From: an uncultured Anaerolineae bacterium
Lineage (GTDB): Bacteria; Chloroflexota; Anaerolineae; Aggregatilineales; Phototrophicaceae
NCBI GenBank assembly: GCA_937995825.1
Contig: CALKJO010000009.1
Span: 496,001-560,000, forward strand
Direction of reading: 5' to 3'
Length of the DNA stretch: 64,000 nt
Shown here: piece after piece, positions 37,055-46,146 of the stretch
Numbering within the stretch: position 1 is the first letter of the stretch
Layout of the letters: the number at the start of each line of letters is the position of its first letter
The notes under the pieces: model-generated
The model's input: the letters and a program-made list of their open reading frames with translations, nothing else
The model's database searches: none
Told to the model about the DNA's origin: nothing
Program-made: the position numbers and the translations under genes

Positions 37055-38283
37055 AAGCCTGGTTTCTCTCTGCACCGCTGTTCAGCCATCTCGACTGGGG
37101 CGGCTATCTGCGCACGGCGCAGGCGTTGATCGCGCGCGGACATGACATCACCTGGGTGAGCGGAAGCGCGGTCGGCGGTGCGGTCACAAGCGCGGGCGTG
37201 CCATTCGCGCCGATCCGTCAGACGGGCTGGCTGTGGCCCCCGCCGCCGCAGCCGGACATTTCAACGATGAAGCCGCAGGACGCGGTCATGCTGCGCTATC
37301 GACGCGCGCTCGATACGTGGCTGAGCGAGTCGATAGTCGGCGAAGCGGTCGAGGCGCTGATCGAGCTGGCAGGTGAGATCGGCAAACCCGATCTGATCGT
37401 CACCGATCCGTTTTTGACCGCCTCAGCGCTAGCGGCAGAAGCGCTGGGGGTCCCGCTGATCGTCTGCGGCTGGATCGCGCAGCGCGAACTGACCGATGAC
37501 CGCTTGTTTCCAGTGCAGAAGGCGCTCAGCAGTGAAAGCCGCGAGCGGCTGGCGCGGCTCTGCAGCCGGTTTGGGCTGCGCGGGGTCAATTTTTCCGGCG
37601 GCGCTGCGCCCGCCATTCTCAGTCCACACCTGCATATCAGCTACTTCAACGCCTTCTGGTATCAGGCGGACAGCGCCAACATCCTGCCGCAGACCCGCTT
37701 TGTCGGCGGGAAACGCATCCGCGACCACGACACGCCCCCCGCCTGGCTGACCGCCATACCTGACGATCAGCCGCTCGGTCTGGTTACGCTCGGCACAACC
37801 TTCAGCGGCGAACTCGGCTTTTTCAGTTGGGCGGCGCAGGCGATGGCGCGCTGCGGGCTGACTCCGCTGGTGGTGCTGGGCGGCACGCCTGTGCGCGATG
37901 AAGATAAAGCACAGTTGATCGCCGCTCTGCCCGCTGGGACGCGGCTGCTGCCATTCGTCCCATTTCCGCATGTGCTGCCGCGCATCCGCCTGATCTGCCA
38001 TCACGGCGGGATGGGGACAACCCATTGGGCAGCAGTCTACGGCATCCCGCAGTTGGTCGTCCCGCACGCCGCCGATCAGCGCGGAAATGCCCGCCGAGTC
38101 GCGCAGGCAAAGGTCGGCATCGAGCTGAGCGCACACGATGTCCGTCAGGGCAAGCTGCTGGAGGGGACGCGCGCGCTGCTGAGTACGCCTCAGATCGCGG
38201 ACAATGCTCGGCGCTTGGCTGACGATTTGGCGGCGCTTGGCGGCGCAGATGCAGCCGCCGATGTGATATTGGGTTTATCATAG
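37051..38283 (+). CDS. GT1-family glycosyltransferase (UGT/MGT-like)
   Basis: About 410 residues, GT-B fold. N-terminal domain AWFLSAPLFSHLDWGGYLRT with an early His as candidate catalytic base; C-terminal donor site HHGGMGTTHWAAVYGIPQLV followed by VPHAADQRGNARRVAQ, matching the PSPG-like box of macrolide and sterol glycosyltransferases. Transfers a sugar from an NDP donor to a small lipid or terpenoid acceptor; neither is known. GTG at 37051 forms a GTGA overlap with the TPR gene; an in-frame ATG at 37036 is the alternative, giving five more residues. Followed 37 bases later by a secreted SH3 protein. Confidence 0.85.
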   Translation: MKAWFLSAPLFSHLDWGGYLRTAQALIARGHDITWVSGSAVGGAVTSAGVPFAPIRQTGWLWPPPPQPDISTMKPQDAVMLRYRRALDTWLSESIVGEAVEALIELAGEIGKPDLIVTDPFLTASALAAEALGVPLIVCGWIAQRELTDDRLFPVQKALSSESRERLARLCSRFGLRGVNFSGGAAPAILSPHLHISYFNAFWYQADSANILPQTRFVGGKRIRDHDTPPAWLTAIPDDQPLGLVTLGTTFSGELGFFSWAAQAMARCGLTPLVVLGGTPVRDEDKAQLIAALPAGTRLLPFVPFPHVLPRIRLICHHGGMGTTHWAAVYGIPQLVVPHAADQRGNARRVAQAKVGIELSAHDVRQGKLLEGTRALLSTPQIADNARRLADDLAALGGADAAADVILGLS

Positions 38284-38320
38284 AGAAATGGACTTTAATT
38301 CAGGACGAAAGGATTATGCC

Positions 38321-39448
38321 ATGCGACGCATTTACGCGCTGTTGTTCCTGCTGCCGGTGCTGCTGACCTCGGCATTCCAGGCATTTGAACCGCTGGATGA
38401 GGATTTCAACATCGATGGGAATATTGTGTTTCCGCCGCCGATTTACACTCTGCGCGGCGAAGTGACGATCTACGGCACGGCAAATCTGCCGACGATGACC
38501 GGCTTTTTCCTGGAATTTCGCGCGCTCAACCCCGACTACACCACTGCCGATGCGTCCGTCCCCTGGTCGCCCATCACCGCCAACCGCGCCGAGCGCATCC
38601 TGAACGGCATTCTCGGTATCTGGGACACGACCCTCACCGAAGACGGCGCGTATGAAATCCGCCTGGTGATCAACGTCAGCGGCGGCGGGCGCGAGACGTT
38701 CCGCGTCAGCCCGCTGCGCGTCGAAAACGAACCGTCGCCATTCGCCTTTGCAGCGCAGCCGCCCGCAGCGACCGCCCTCCCGATGACTCCACAGGTGACT
38801 CAGCCATCCGCGCCCACGCAGGCAGTCAGTTCCGCGCCGCAGGTGACCGCCAATGTCAACGCGAATGTGCGCACGGGCGACAGCACTGGCTACTCTATTC
38901 TCACAACCCTGCGGCAGGGACAGTCGGCGCCGATCATTGGGCGCAGCAGCACTGGCTCCGGCTGGTTCCTGATCCGGCTGGCGGACGGACGCCAGGGCTG
39001 GATCGCGCCATCGACTGTGACCGTGCAGGGCGACACCAGCGGCATTCCGTTCGTCAATCCGCCGCCGCTGCCGACGCCGATCCCGCCCACCGTGACGCCA
39101 ACATCGAGCCTGCCCGACGCTGCTATCACTAATGTCATCTTCGCCAATCCGCCAGTGCAGGGCAGCCCCTTCACCACCGCCGTGACGGTCTTTAACAACA
39201 GCAGCGTGCCGCTGCCGGAGACGCAGGTCTTGTGCAGCTTCCGCGTCGCCGGAACCATCGTGAGTCAGGCGACCGGATATGTCCCGCCGTTGAATCCATT
39301 CACGCAGATCGTCGTCAGCGTAACGACCACCATTGGCAGCGGCTCCGGTTCGCCGTTGATCGCAGAGTGCGCCGTCGATGTCAACAATCTGATCGCCGAG
39401 CTGAACGAAAACAACAACTTCTTCAACATCACAACAACGCTGGGCTGA
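38321..39448 (+). CDS. Secreted protein with SH3b and CARDB domains
   Basis: 375 residues from ATG 38321, which has AAAGGA about 7 bases upstream; an in-frame ATG at 38288 has none. Signal peptide RRIYALLFLLPVLLTSAFQA. Residues ~25-145 form an immunoglobulin-like region (VTIYGTANLPTMTGFFLEF). After a Pro/Thr linker comes a bacterial SH3 domain (~175-240: NVNANVRTGDSTGYSILTTL, GWFLIRLADGRQGWIAP), a second linker, and a CARDB-type adhesion domain (~275-375) ending LIAELNENNNFFNIT. Probably binds cell-wall or surface glycan. No enzyme domain seen. Confidence 0.83.
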   Translation: MRRIYALLFLLPVLLTSAFQAFEPLDEDFNIDGNIVFPPPIYTLRGEVTIYGTANLPTMTGFFLEFRALNPDYTTADASVPWSPITANRAERILNGILGIWDTTLTEDGAYEIRLVINVSGGGRETFRVSPLRVENEPSPFAFAAQPPAATALPMTPQVTQPSAPTQAVSSAPQVTANVNANVRTGDSTGYSILTTLRQGQSAPIIGRSSTGSGWFLIRLADGRQGWIAPSTVTVQGDTSGIPFVNPPPLPTPIPPTVTPTSSLPDAAITNVIFANPPVQGSPFTTAVTVFNNSSVPLPETQVLCSFRVAGTIVSQATGYVPPLNPFTQIVVSVTTTIGSGSGSPLIAECAVDVNNLIAELNENNNFFNITTTLG

Positions 39449-39497
39449 CTGCGAATGCCAAGCCTATGTCTCTGGTAAGTAAGTAAGCGCACACTCT

Positions 39498-39545
39498 GAT
39501 GGCGGGCGATTCCAAGCCCGATCTCAGAGCAGATCGCCCGCCATC
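39498..39545. terminator. Long inverted repeat between convergent genes, overlapping the DUF917 3' end
   Basis: Perfect 13-base arms GATGGCGGGCGAT (39498-39510) and ATCGCCCGCCATC (39533-39545) around 22 bases. The right arm lies inside the last codons of the DUF917 gene, whose stop is in the loop. It could end transcription from both sides, but has no T-run. Confidence 0.45.
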
Positions 39546-40606
39546 GGCGTGAACAGGACTTCAGAATAGCCAAAAGCGGCGGGTCCGACGACCTCCAGCG
39601 CGCGCAGGGTTTTGAGTTCCTTCGGCGCAGGCATCCCCAGCACCGCAACACGCAGCCCATAGCGCAGCGACTCCGTGCCGATGGGTTCGCCATCTTCCAA
39701 CCCGATCAGCGAGATCAGGTCTGGCACGGTTGCGACGATCTCCCCGTCACGATAGGCGATCAGGTTTTCATTCTGAAAATCGATCACCATCTCCGCTCCA
39801 CCGCCAAACGGCGCGAGCCGCATCCGTCCGCGTGTGAATCCCTGCACCATGCGGCGATCAACATCGACGATCTTGCCGCGAAACAAGACTCTCCCATGTG
39901 TGATCGCCGTGATCACCTCGGCGGGATCGCTGCCCGCCCTGCGCGCATTGAGAACTGCCCTGCCGATGCGCTCCGCCAGCGTCAGCGTGCCGTGAATCAG
40001 CGTCTGCTTGACCTGCGCGCCCATCACCACAGGCATCGCCAGTCCTGCTTCGCCGCCCATCGAGATGGTCAGCACGCGGGCATACTGCTCGGCGCGGTGG
40101 GTCGAGTCGAGTTTATGAAAAATGATCACGTTGCCATGTGAGTCGCCCAGCGCCATTGGATGATGATCCAGCCCGGCAATGGAAAAGGTGTCCATTTGCA
40201 GTTCGGGAAAAGCGCGCCCCATCCCATCGCCATCGACAATGGGCAGTCCGAGCTGAAGCCCGCAGATCAGCGGCATCAGCGCGTTCGATCCGCCGATCTC
40301 GCCGATCAGAAGCGCGTCCATGCGGCGTCCGAGATGGGCTTCCAACCCGCGCACCGCGTTCGCCATCTCATCGCCCTGCGCCAGCTTTTCGATGCTGACG
40401 GTTGGCGCGCCCATCTTGCCAACCGACACTGCCAGCGCGTCATCTGCCAGATCGTCCGCATCGATGACGCGCGGACTGCCGAGCCGTTTGATCGTTTCGC
40501 GCAGCCAGAGCGCGCCTAAATACGTGCTGCCGCCGCCGCCCGTCCCCAGCACACCCGCGCCGATGGCGATGGGTTCGACTTGTTCCGATGTGATTGTGCG
40601 TTCCAT
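39524..40606 (-). CDS. DUF917 family protein (second of tandem pair)
   Basis: 360 residues. Typical DUF917 opening: IAIGAGVLGTGGGGSTYLGA (about 14-33), then KMGAPTVSIEKL, GEIGGSNALMPLICG, LPIVDGDGMGRAFPELQMDT and FFGGGAEMVIDFQNENLIA-like AEMVIDFQNENLIA. The family is found with hydantoinase/oxoprolinase ATPases and is thought to work with them; its chemistry is not established. The ATG lies 2 bases after the stop of the other DUF917 gene. About 40% of the two chains looks alike by eye, so they are likely to form a heteromer or arise by tandem duplication. Last gene of the dpp operon. Confidence 0.87.
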   Translation of the reverse strand: MERTITSEQVEPIAIGAGVLGTGGGGSTYLGALWLRETIKRLGSPRVIDADDLADDALAVSVGKMGAPTVSIEKLAQGDEMANAVRGLEAHLGRRMDALLIGEIGGSNALMPLICGLQLGLPIVDGDGMGRAFPELQMDTFSIAGLDHHPMALGDSHGNVIIFHKLDSTHRAEQYARVLTISMGGEAGLAMPVVMGAQVKQTLIHGTLTLAERIGRAVLNARRAGSDPAEVITAITHGRVLFRGKIVDVDRRMVQGFTRGRMRLAPFGGGAEMVIDFQNENLIAYRDGEIVATVPDLISLIGLEDGEPIGTESLRYGLRVAVLGMPAPKELKTLRALEVVGPAAFGYSEVLFTPMAGDLL

Positions 40607-40608
40607 GG

Positions 40609-41688
40609 TCAGCCGCAGCGTTCCTCAACAGGGACATAATCCATGTCATAGCCAAAATACCGGGGTCCAACCAAGGCGATCCCCACCGGTGTGCGCCACT
40701 GCGGCGCGCACGGCATCGCGATAATGGCGACGCGGAAGCCGTAGCGCAGTCCTTCTGTGGTGATCGGCTCGCCCGTGTCGATGTCGAGTGTCGCGATCAA
40801 GTCCGGCACGGTGACAACCGGCGCGCCGTCGATGGACGCAATCAGATTTTCGTTCTGAAAGCTCATCTGAAGCTGCTGACCGGCATAGTCGTCGATCCCC
40901 GTGATGAAGGCATCCCCGCGCGCGAATCCGCCCTCCGTCCGGCGCTGCACGTCCGCGATCTTGCCCTTGAAGATCAGATAGCCGCCGACCGCCTCGCGCA
41001 CCGTATTGACTGGGTCTTCCTCAGTCACGCGCGCCGAGCGAATCGTCTGCCCGATGCGCTCCGCCTGCGAGATCGTGCCGAGGACAGCGGCAGTCTTCAA
41101 CTGTCCCACAGTCGCCGCGTACAGCGCGATCATCGCCATCGCGCCCATATCGACGGTGACGCTGCGGGCGAAACGCTCTGTCCAGTGGTTGCTGATCGTC
41201 TCCATCAGCACGGTATTGCCGCGCTCATCGCTCATCGCCATCGGTGTCGCCCCGATGCCAGCAATCGTATGCGTGACCATCTGAAGTTCGGGGAATGCGC
41301 GCCCCATCCCGTCGCAGTCCACCAGCGGGATGCGCAGCCGCGCCGCGACATAGATCGGCACGACCGAGTTAAGTCCGCCCGCCTCGATGCTCATCGTGGC
41401 GCGGATCGGCTTGCCGATGTATTTCCCAACCGACTTAAACGCATTGATGATGTCGTCGCCGTTGGGCATCTTCTCGACCATAACCGTCGGCGCGCCCATC
41501 ATCGCGGTCGGGACGATCAGATCGTCGTCGTCCAGCTCATCCAGCGTGTACAGCTCGACGGCTCCGTAGTCCCTGATCGCCTGGCGCGCCATCAGCATCC
41601 CGATATACGGATCGCCGCCGCCGCCCGTCCCCAGCACCGCCGCGCCGAGCGCGATATCCTCGATATTTCGTTCGTTCAGCAGCCGCAT
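40609..41688 (-). CDS. DUF917 family protein (first of tandem pair)
   Basis: 359 residues. Same family marks as its neighbour: IALGAAVLGTGGGGDPYIGM, MMGAPTVMVEKMPNG, LVDCDGMGRAFPELQMVTHT, QMSFQNENLIASIDG. Start set at ATG 41688, which has GGAGG 7 bases upstream lying inside the end of the HyuA-like gene; a GTG two codons earlier (41694) is less likely. Differs from the second copy in details such as SIEAGGLNSVVPIY where the other has GEIGGSNALMPLI. Belongs to the operon of importer, HyuA-like ATPase and DUF917 pair. Confidence 0.87.
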   Translation of the reverse strand: MRLLNERNIEDIALGAAVLGTGGGGDPYIGMLMARQAIRDYGAVELYTLDELDDDDLIVPTAMMGAPTVMVEKMPNGDDIINAFKSVGKYIGKPIRATMSIEAGGLNSVVPIYVAARLRIPLVDCDGMGRAFPELQMVTHTIAGIGATPMAMSDERGNTVLMETISNHWTERFARSVTVDMGAMAMIALYAATVGQLKTAAVLGTISQAERIGQTIRSARVTEEDPVNTVREAVGGYLIFKGKIADVQRRTEGGFARGDAFITGIDDYAGQQLQMSFQNENLIASIDGAPVVTVPDLIATLDIDTGEPITTEGLRYGFRVAIIAMPCAPQWRTPVGIALVGPRYFGYDMDYVPVEERCG

Positions 41689-41690
41689 TG

Positions 41691-43232
41691 TCACGCCTCC
41701 TTGAGATCGCCAACAGCTTTGACCATGATCCGCGTCGCGTTGCCCGGCAGATACGCCAGCGGCACTTCTTCGACCTCGACAATTTCCACCGTGTCTCGAT
41801 CTGCGCCCGCTGCAACCGCCTTGTCGATGGCTTCTGACTTTGCAGTCGCAAGCGCCTGATCGCGGCTCATCTCCGCCAGCGAGAAAATCCGATCTGTCTC
41901 ACCGCCGATCTGCGCAATCGCCGCGCCAATTGCGTTGGCGACCGCGAAATGCGGCGGCATGACGACTTCCGACGCCCCGACAATCGGACGCTTGAGCAGG
42001 ATGCTCCCGCCCCCGACCGCGATCACTGGCATCGGCGCGGCACTGGTCTTCATGCGATCCACCGCGTTGTTGATCAGCTCCTCGATGCGATCCTGCGCCG
42101 CTGACACAAGCGCCGCATCCAACCCGGCAACTTTCGACGTGTCGCCGACTTCGGCATAGCCCGCCGCGACCGCGATGTCGGTCGCTGTCAGCGTGTCGCC
42201 GCCGAAAACCAGTGCCTTGCGGGTGATCTCATAGCCGACGCTCTGCGGACCCACCCTATGTCCATCCGCAGACACCAGCGATCCGCCGCCCAAACCAATC
42301 GAGAGCGTGTCCGGCATTCGGAAATTCGTCCGCACGCCGCCGATTTGCACTGCCAGCGCCGCCACACGCGGAAAGCCGCGCTGCAAGATGCCGACGTCGG
42401 TCGTCGTCCCGCCGACATCAATCACAATCGCATCCTTCAAGCCGCTCAGGAAGGCAGCGCCGCGCATACTGTTGGTCGGACCTGATGCGAAGGTCAGCAC
42501 AGGATAATCAGATGCGAAATCGGCGCTCATCAACGTGCCATCATTCTGAGAAATGTAGAACGGCGCAGCGATCTGCATCTCCGCGAGCGCCGATTTGAAT
42601 CCCGCCACTGTCCGCAGCGCCAGATCGCGCAGACAGGCATTCAGGATGGCGGCGTTTTCGCGCTCTAGCAAGCCGATCCGCCCGATAGTGCTGGACAGCG
42701 TGATGTTGGCGTCAGGGATCGTCTCGCGGACGATCGCGGCGCTCTGCGCCTCAAAGCTGGTATTGACCGGCGAAAACACCGATGAAATGGCAATCGCGGT
42801 GATGCCCGCTGCCTTAATTTCGCTGGCGATGCGGCGGATTTCATCCGGCGCGAAGGGCGAAATCTCGCGCCCATCGAATTCATGTCCGCCATGCGCCAGG
42901 AAATAGCGCCCGTTGATCGCCGCGCGCAGATCGTCGGGGAAATCGACCATCGGCGGCAGGCAGACGGTGGCGGGCAGACCCAGCCGAATGACAGCGGTCG
43001 GCTGCAAGTGCTTACGTTCGACGACCGCGTTGGTGAAATGGGTCGTGCCGATCATCACGCCGTCGATTTTGCTCACGTCAAGGTTCGAGGCGGCGATCAA
43101 TTGTTTTAGGGCGGTGACGATCCCATCACTGACGTTCGGCGTGGTCGGGGTTTTGGTGAAAGCGAGAACGCTCATCCCGTCCATCAGCACCGCATCCGTG
43201 TTCGTCCCGCCCACATCGATCCCAATACGCAT
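41691..43232 (-). CDS. hyuA: Hydantoinase/oxoprolinase family ATPase (HyuA-like)
   Basis: 513 residues. ATP-dependent ring-opening amidohydrolase family. N-terminal Hydant_A_N domain with phosphate loop IGIDVGGTNTDAVLMDG (3-19) and IGTTHFTNAVVERKHLQPTA; Hydantoinase_A domain with VIDVGGTTTDVGIL, GGVRTNFRMPDTLSIGLGGG and a third loop IAVGGGSILLK. Acts on hydantoin, 5-oxoproline or related cyclic amides in the cytosol. No HyuB-type subunit follows; two DUF917 proteins take that place, a pairing seen in other genomes. AAAGGA precedes the ATG, 18 bases after the dppF stop. Substrate unknown. Confidence 0.9.
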   Translation of the reverse strand: MRIGIDVGGTNTDAVLMDGMSVLAFTKTPTTPNVSDGIVTALKQLIAASNLDVSKIDGVMIGTTHFTNAVVERKHLQPTAVIRLGLPATVCLPPMVDFPDDLRAAINGRYFLAHGGHEFDGREISPFAPDEIRRIASEIKAAGITAIAISSVFSPVNTSFEAQSAAIVRETIPDANITLSSTIGRIGLLERENAAILNACLRDLALRTVAGFKSALAEMQIAAPFYISQNDGTLMSADFASDYPVLTFASGPTNSMRGAAFLSGLKDAIVIDVGGTTTDVGILQRGFPRVAALAVQIGGVRTNFRMPDTLSIGLGGGSLVSADGHRVGPQSVGYEITRKALVFGGDTLTATDIAVAAGYAEVGDTSKVAGLDAALVSAAQDRIEELINNAVDRMKTSAAPMPVIAVGGGSILLKRPIVGASEVVMPPHFAVANAIGAAIAQIGGETDRIFSLAEMSRDQALATAKSEAIDKAVAAGADRDTVEIVEVEEVPLAYLPGNATRIMVKAVGDLKEA

Positions 43233-43250
43233 AGAAGTCCTTTCTGAAGA

Positions 43251-44222
43251 TTAAGGGTATAAATGACACGCGACCTGATGCCCGCGTTCCACCTCACGCA
43301 GCGGCGGCGCGTCCGCCTCGCAGCGATCCAGCTTGGCAGCGTGACAGCGCGGCGCAAACGGGCAGCCGCGCTTCGGCGCGCGCAGATTGAGATCGCCCTT
43401 CAGGATGATCTGTTCGCGCCCGCCCTCTGGATCGGGTTCAGGGATCGCGGAGATCAACGCCTGCGTATAGGGATGTTTTGGCGCCGTGAAGATGGTCTCG
43501 ACATCGGCAACCTCAACCACCTTGCCCAGATACAGCAGCGCCACTTGATCGCACAAATAGCGCACCACGCCGAGATCGTGCGAGATGAACAGATATGACA
43601 GCCCGAACTCCTGCTGAAGATCGTGCAGTAGGTTCAAGACCTGCGCCTGCACCGAGACATCGAGCGCCGAAGTCGGCTCATCCAGCACCAGCAGACGCGG
43701 CTTGACTGCCAGCGCCCGCGCGATCCCGATCCGCTGCTGCTGACCGCCGGAAAATTCATGCGGGAAACGGTAGTAATGCTCCGGCTTCAGCCCCACCAAG
43801 CGCAGCAGCTCGATCACGCGGTCACGACGTTTTGCGCCGCGCAGCCGCTCATGCAGCCAGAGCGGTTCGCCGATGATCTCGCCCACGGTCATGCGCCCAT
43901 TGAGCGACGCGGCGGGCGACTGGTAGATCATCTGCATGTCGCGCCGCCGGCGGCGCAGATCGCGTTCATTCAGATGGGTGATGTCCTCACCGTCGAACAG
44001 GATCGCGCCGCCGGTCGGCGCGATCAGCCGGATGGCGCACTTGCCGATGGTCGTCTTGCCCGAACCCGACTCGCCGACCAATCCAAGCGTCTTGCCGCGC
44101 GGCACGCTGAAACTGACATCATCGACCGCGCGAAACGCCCCAACACGGCGATTGAACAAGCCCCCGCGCACGGGATAGTACTTCTTCAGCCCGCGCACCT
44201 CCAGCAGCAGCCTCTCGTTCAT
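43251..44222 (-). CDS. dppF: Peptide-type ABC importer ATPase, DppF
   Basis: 323 residues from the ATG that overlaps the dppD stop (ATGA, 44222-44219). Walker A VGESGSGKTTIGK, Q-loop MIYQSPAASL, signature LSGGQQ in FSGGQQQRIGIARAL, Walker B LLVLDEPTSALDVSVQAQ, H-loop LFISHDLG, then the oligopeptide C-terminal extension with a cysteine pattern GCPFAPRC typical of the Fe-S or zinc site in Opp/Dpp ATPases. Works as a pair with DppD on the inner membrane face. Confidence 0.94.
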   Translation of the reverse strand: MNERLLLEVRGLKKYYPVRGGLFNRRVGAFRAVDDVSFSVPRGKTLGLVGESGSGKTTIGKCAIRLIAPTGGAILFDGEDITHLNERDLRRRRRDMQMIYQSPAASLNGRMTVGEIIGEPLWLHERLRGAKRRDRVIELLRLVGLKPEHYYRFPHEFSGGQQQRIGIARALAVKPRLLVLDEPTSALDVSVQAQVLNLLHDLQQEFGLSYLFISHDLGVVRYLCDQVALLYLGKVVEVADVETIFTAPKHPYTQALISAIPEPDPEGGREQIILKGDLNLRAPKRGCPFAPRCHAAKLDRCEADAPPLREVERGHQVACHLYP

Positions 44223-45244
44223 GGTGTTTCCGCGTAGAGATGGCAGTAGATGACGTGATCGGCTTCTCTGATGAAACCAGGCGGCACGACCGTTCTGCAA
44301 ACGTCCATCACATGCGCGCAGCGCGGATGAAAGCGGCATCCCGACGGCGGAGTCACCAGATTGGGGATCGTGCCGGGGATGCCTTCGAGTTCGCCGCGCC
44401 GGACACGCGTCGTCGGGACAGCGCGCAGCAGTCCCTGTGTATACGGATGCTGCGGATACCTAAACAATTCGCGCACCGGCGCATTCTCGATCACACGCCC
44501 GGCATACATCACCGCGACGCGCTGGCAGGTCTGGGCAACTACGCCGAGATTGTGCGTAATCAGCAGCACCGATAAGCCCAACTGCTTCACCAGCGACGCG
44601 ATCAGGCGGAGAATTTGCGCCTGAATGGTCACGTCGAGCGCCGTCGTCGGCTCATCAGCGATCAACAGGTCGGGTTCGCCAGCCAGCGCCATCGCGATCA
44701 GCACACGCTGACGCATCCCGCCGGAAAACTGATGCGGATACTCCGCGATCCGTTTATCCCCGTCAGGGATGCCGACCAGCGCCATCAGTTCGACGGCGCG
44801 GCGCTCGGCATCCAGCCGCGTCTGGCGCGCTGAGGGCAGCCAGCCCTTCCAGCGCCCAGGAACGCGCTTGGCATCCATCCGCTGATACAGCACGGCATCG
44901 ATCAACTGCTCGCGGATCGTGTAGACCGGGCTGAGATTGGTCGTCGGGTCTTGAAAGATCATGCCCAGTTTGCGCGCGCGAAAGCGCTGCATCTCATCGC
45001 GGCTCTTGTCGAGTAAATTCTCGCCTTCGAACAGAATCCGCCCTTCAGTGATGACGCCCGGCGGCATCGGGATCAAGCCTGGGATCGCCAGCGCGGTCAT
45101 CGACTTGCCGCAGCCGGTCTCGCCCACCAGCCCCAGCACATCGCCGCGGCGCATGGTCAGATTGACGCCCGCCAGCACCTTCGCCACGCCGTCGAAGGTG
45201 CGAAATTCGAGATGGAGATTTTCGATCCGCAGCAGGTCAGACAT
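44219..45244 (-). CDS. dppD: Peptide-type ABC importer ATPase, DppD
   Basis: 341 residues from ATG 45244 (MSDLLRIENL); a GTG at 45253 overlapping the dppC stop would add three residues. Walker A VGETGCGKSMTAL, Q-loop MIFQDPTTNLSP, signature FSGGMRQRVLIAMAL, Walker B LLIADEPTTALDVTIQAQ, H-loop LLITHNLG, and the C-terminal SGCRFHPRCAHVMDVC region of the Opp/Dpp group. An insertion around residues 120-145 (KRVPGRWKGWLPSARQTR) is longer than usual. Coupled to dppF by ATGA overlap. Confidence 0.93.
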   Translation of the reverse strand: MSDLLRIENLHLEFRTFDGVAKVLAGVNLTMRRGDVLGLVGETGCGKSMTALAIPGLIPMPPGVITEGRILFEGENLLDKSRDEMQRFRARKLGMIFQDPTTNLSPVYTIREQLIDAVLYQRMDAKRVPGRWKGWLPSARQTRLDAERRAVELMALVGIPDGDKRIAEYPHQFSGGMRQRVLIAMALAGEPDLLIADEPTTALDVTIQAQILRLIASLVKQLGLSVLLITHNLGVVAQTCQRVAVMYAGRVIENAPVRELFRYPQHPYTQGLLRAVPTTRVRRGELEGIPGTIPNLVTPPSGCRFHPRCAHVMDVCRTVVPPGFIREADHVIYCHLYAETP

Positions 45245-45252
45245 GCGCGTCA

Positions 45253-46146
45253 CTATCGCCTTGCGCGCGGATCGAGCAGGTCGCGCAGCCCATCGCCAAG
45301 CAGGTTCCAGCTAAAAACGACGATGAAGATCGCCATGCCGGGGAAGGTCGCGACCCACCAGCGCTGCGGGAAATAAGCGCGCCCATCGTTGATCATCGCG
45401 CCCCATTCGGGAGTCGGCGGCTGCGCGCCCAAGCCGATGAAACCGAGCGCGGCGGCATTGAGGACAGCAAAGCCGAAATCGGTACTCATCTTGACGATGA
45501 TCGGCGAGAGCGCATTCGGCAGGATGTGCCGGAACAGCACCCGCAGACTGCCCGCGCCGATCCCGCGCGCCGCCTCGACGAACGGCTCTTCGCGCAGCGA
45601 CAGCACCAGGCTGCGTGTCAAGCGGGCGAACCCGGGCCACCAGACCAGCGAAATCCCGATCATGACGTTGGTGATGCCCTTGCCGAGCGCAGCGGTGACT
45701 GCAATCGCCAGGATCAGCGCCGGCACGGTCAGGAAGATGTCGGTGATGCGCATCAGCAGGTCATCGACCCAACCGCCGAAATAGCCGGCAACGGCGCCAA
45801 CGGTCACGCCGATGCTGGTCGCCAACACGATGATCACGACGCCCACTTGCAGCGCCAGCCCCGTCCCCATCAGGACGCGGCTGAAGATGTCGCGACCGAC
45901 GTGATCGGTTCCAAAATAAAAGGTCTCATTCGGCGGAGTCAGGCGCGCAGTCGCCCGAACCCGTCCGGCGGCATCCTCTGGGAACGGCACGATATACGGC
46001 GCGGTGATGGCGATGATCAGGATGAAGATCAGCAGGATCAAGCCGATCATCGACAGCGGATTGCGCCGGAAGCGATAGAGTCCGCGCCGCAAATTCTCAA
46101 AGCGCGCCGGACGCGGCGGCGCGAGGGGGTGAACGGTTTCAGCCAT
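45253..46146 (-). CDS. dppC: Peptide-type ABC importer permease, DppC
   Basis: 297 residues from ATG 46146, overlapping the dppB stop by 8 bases; the longer frame upstream is out-of-frame dppB sequence and not real. N-terminal OppC_N region (FRRNPLSMIGLILLIFILII), six helices, HVGRDIFSRVLMG, and the permease loop EAARGIGAGSLRVLFRHILP (about 190-209). Ends near FSWNLLGDGLRDLLDPRARR, the standard DppC tail. Pairs with DppB. Confidence 0.94.
   Translation of the reverse strand: MAETVHPLAPPRPARFENLRRGLYRFRRNPLSMIGLILLIFILIIAITAPYIVPFPEDAAGRVRATARLTPPNETFYFGTDHVGRDIFSRVLMGTGLALQVGVVIIVLATSIGVTVGAVAGYFGGWVDDLLMRITDIFLTVPALILAIAVTAALGKGITNVMIGISLVWWPGFARLTRSLVLSLREEPFVEAARGIGAGSLRVLFRHILPNALSPIIVKMSTDFGFAVLNAAALGFIGLGAQPPTPEWGAMINDGRAYFPQRWWVATFPGMAIFIVVFSWNLLGDGLRDLLDPRARR

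Noticed and set aside
40594..41859. 421-codon plus-strand frame opposite the DUF917 and HyuA genes
   Set aside because: Antisense shadow of three conserved genes, composition dominated by Arg, His, Asp; no recognisable family.
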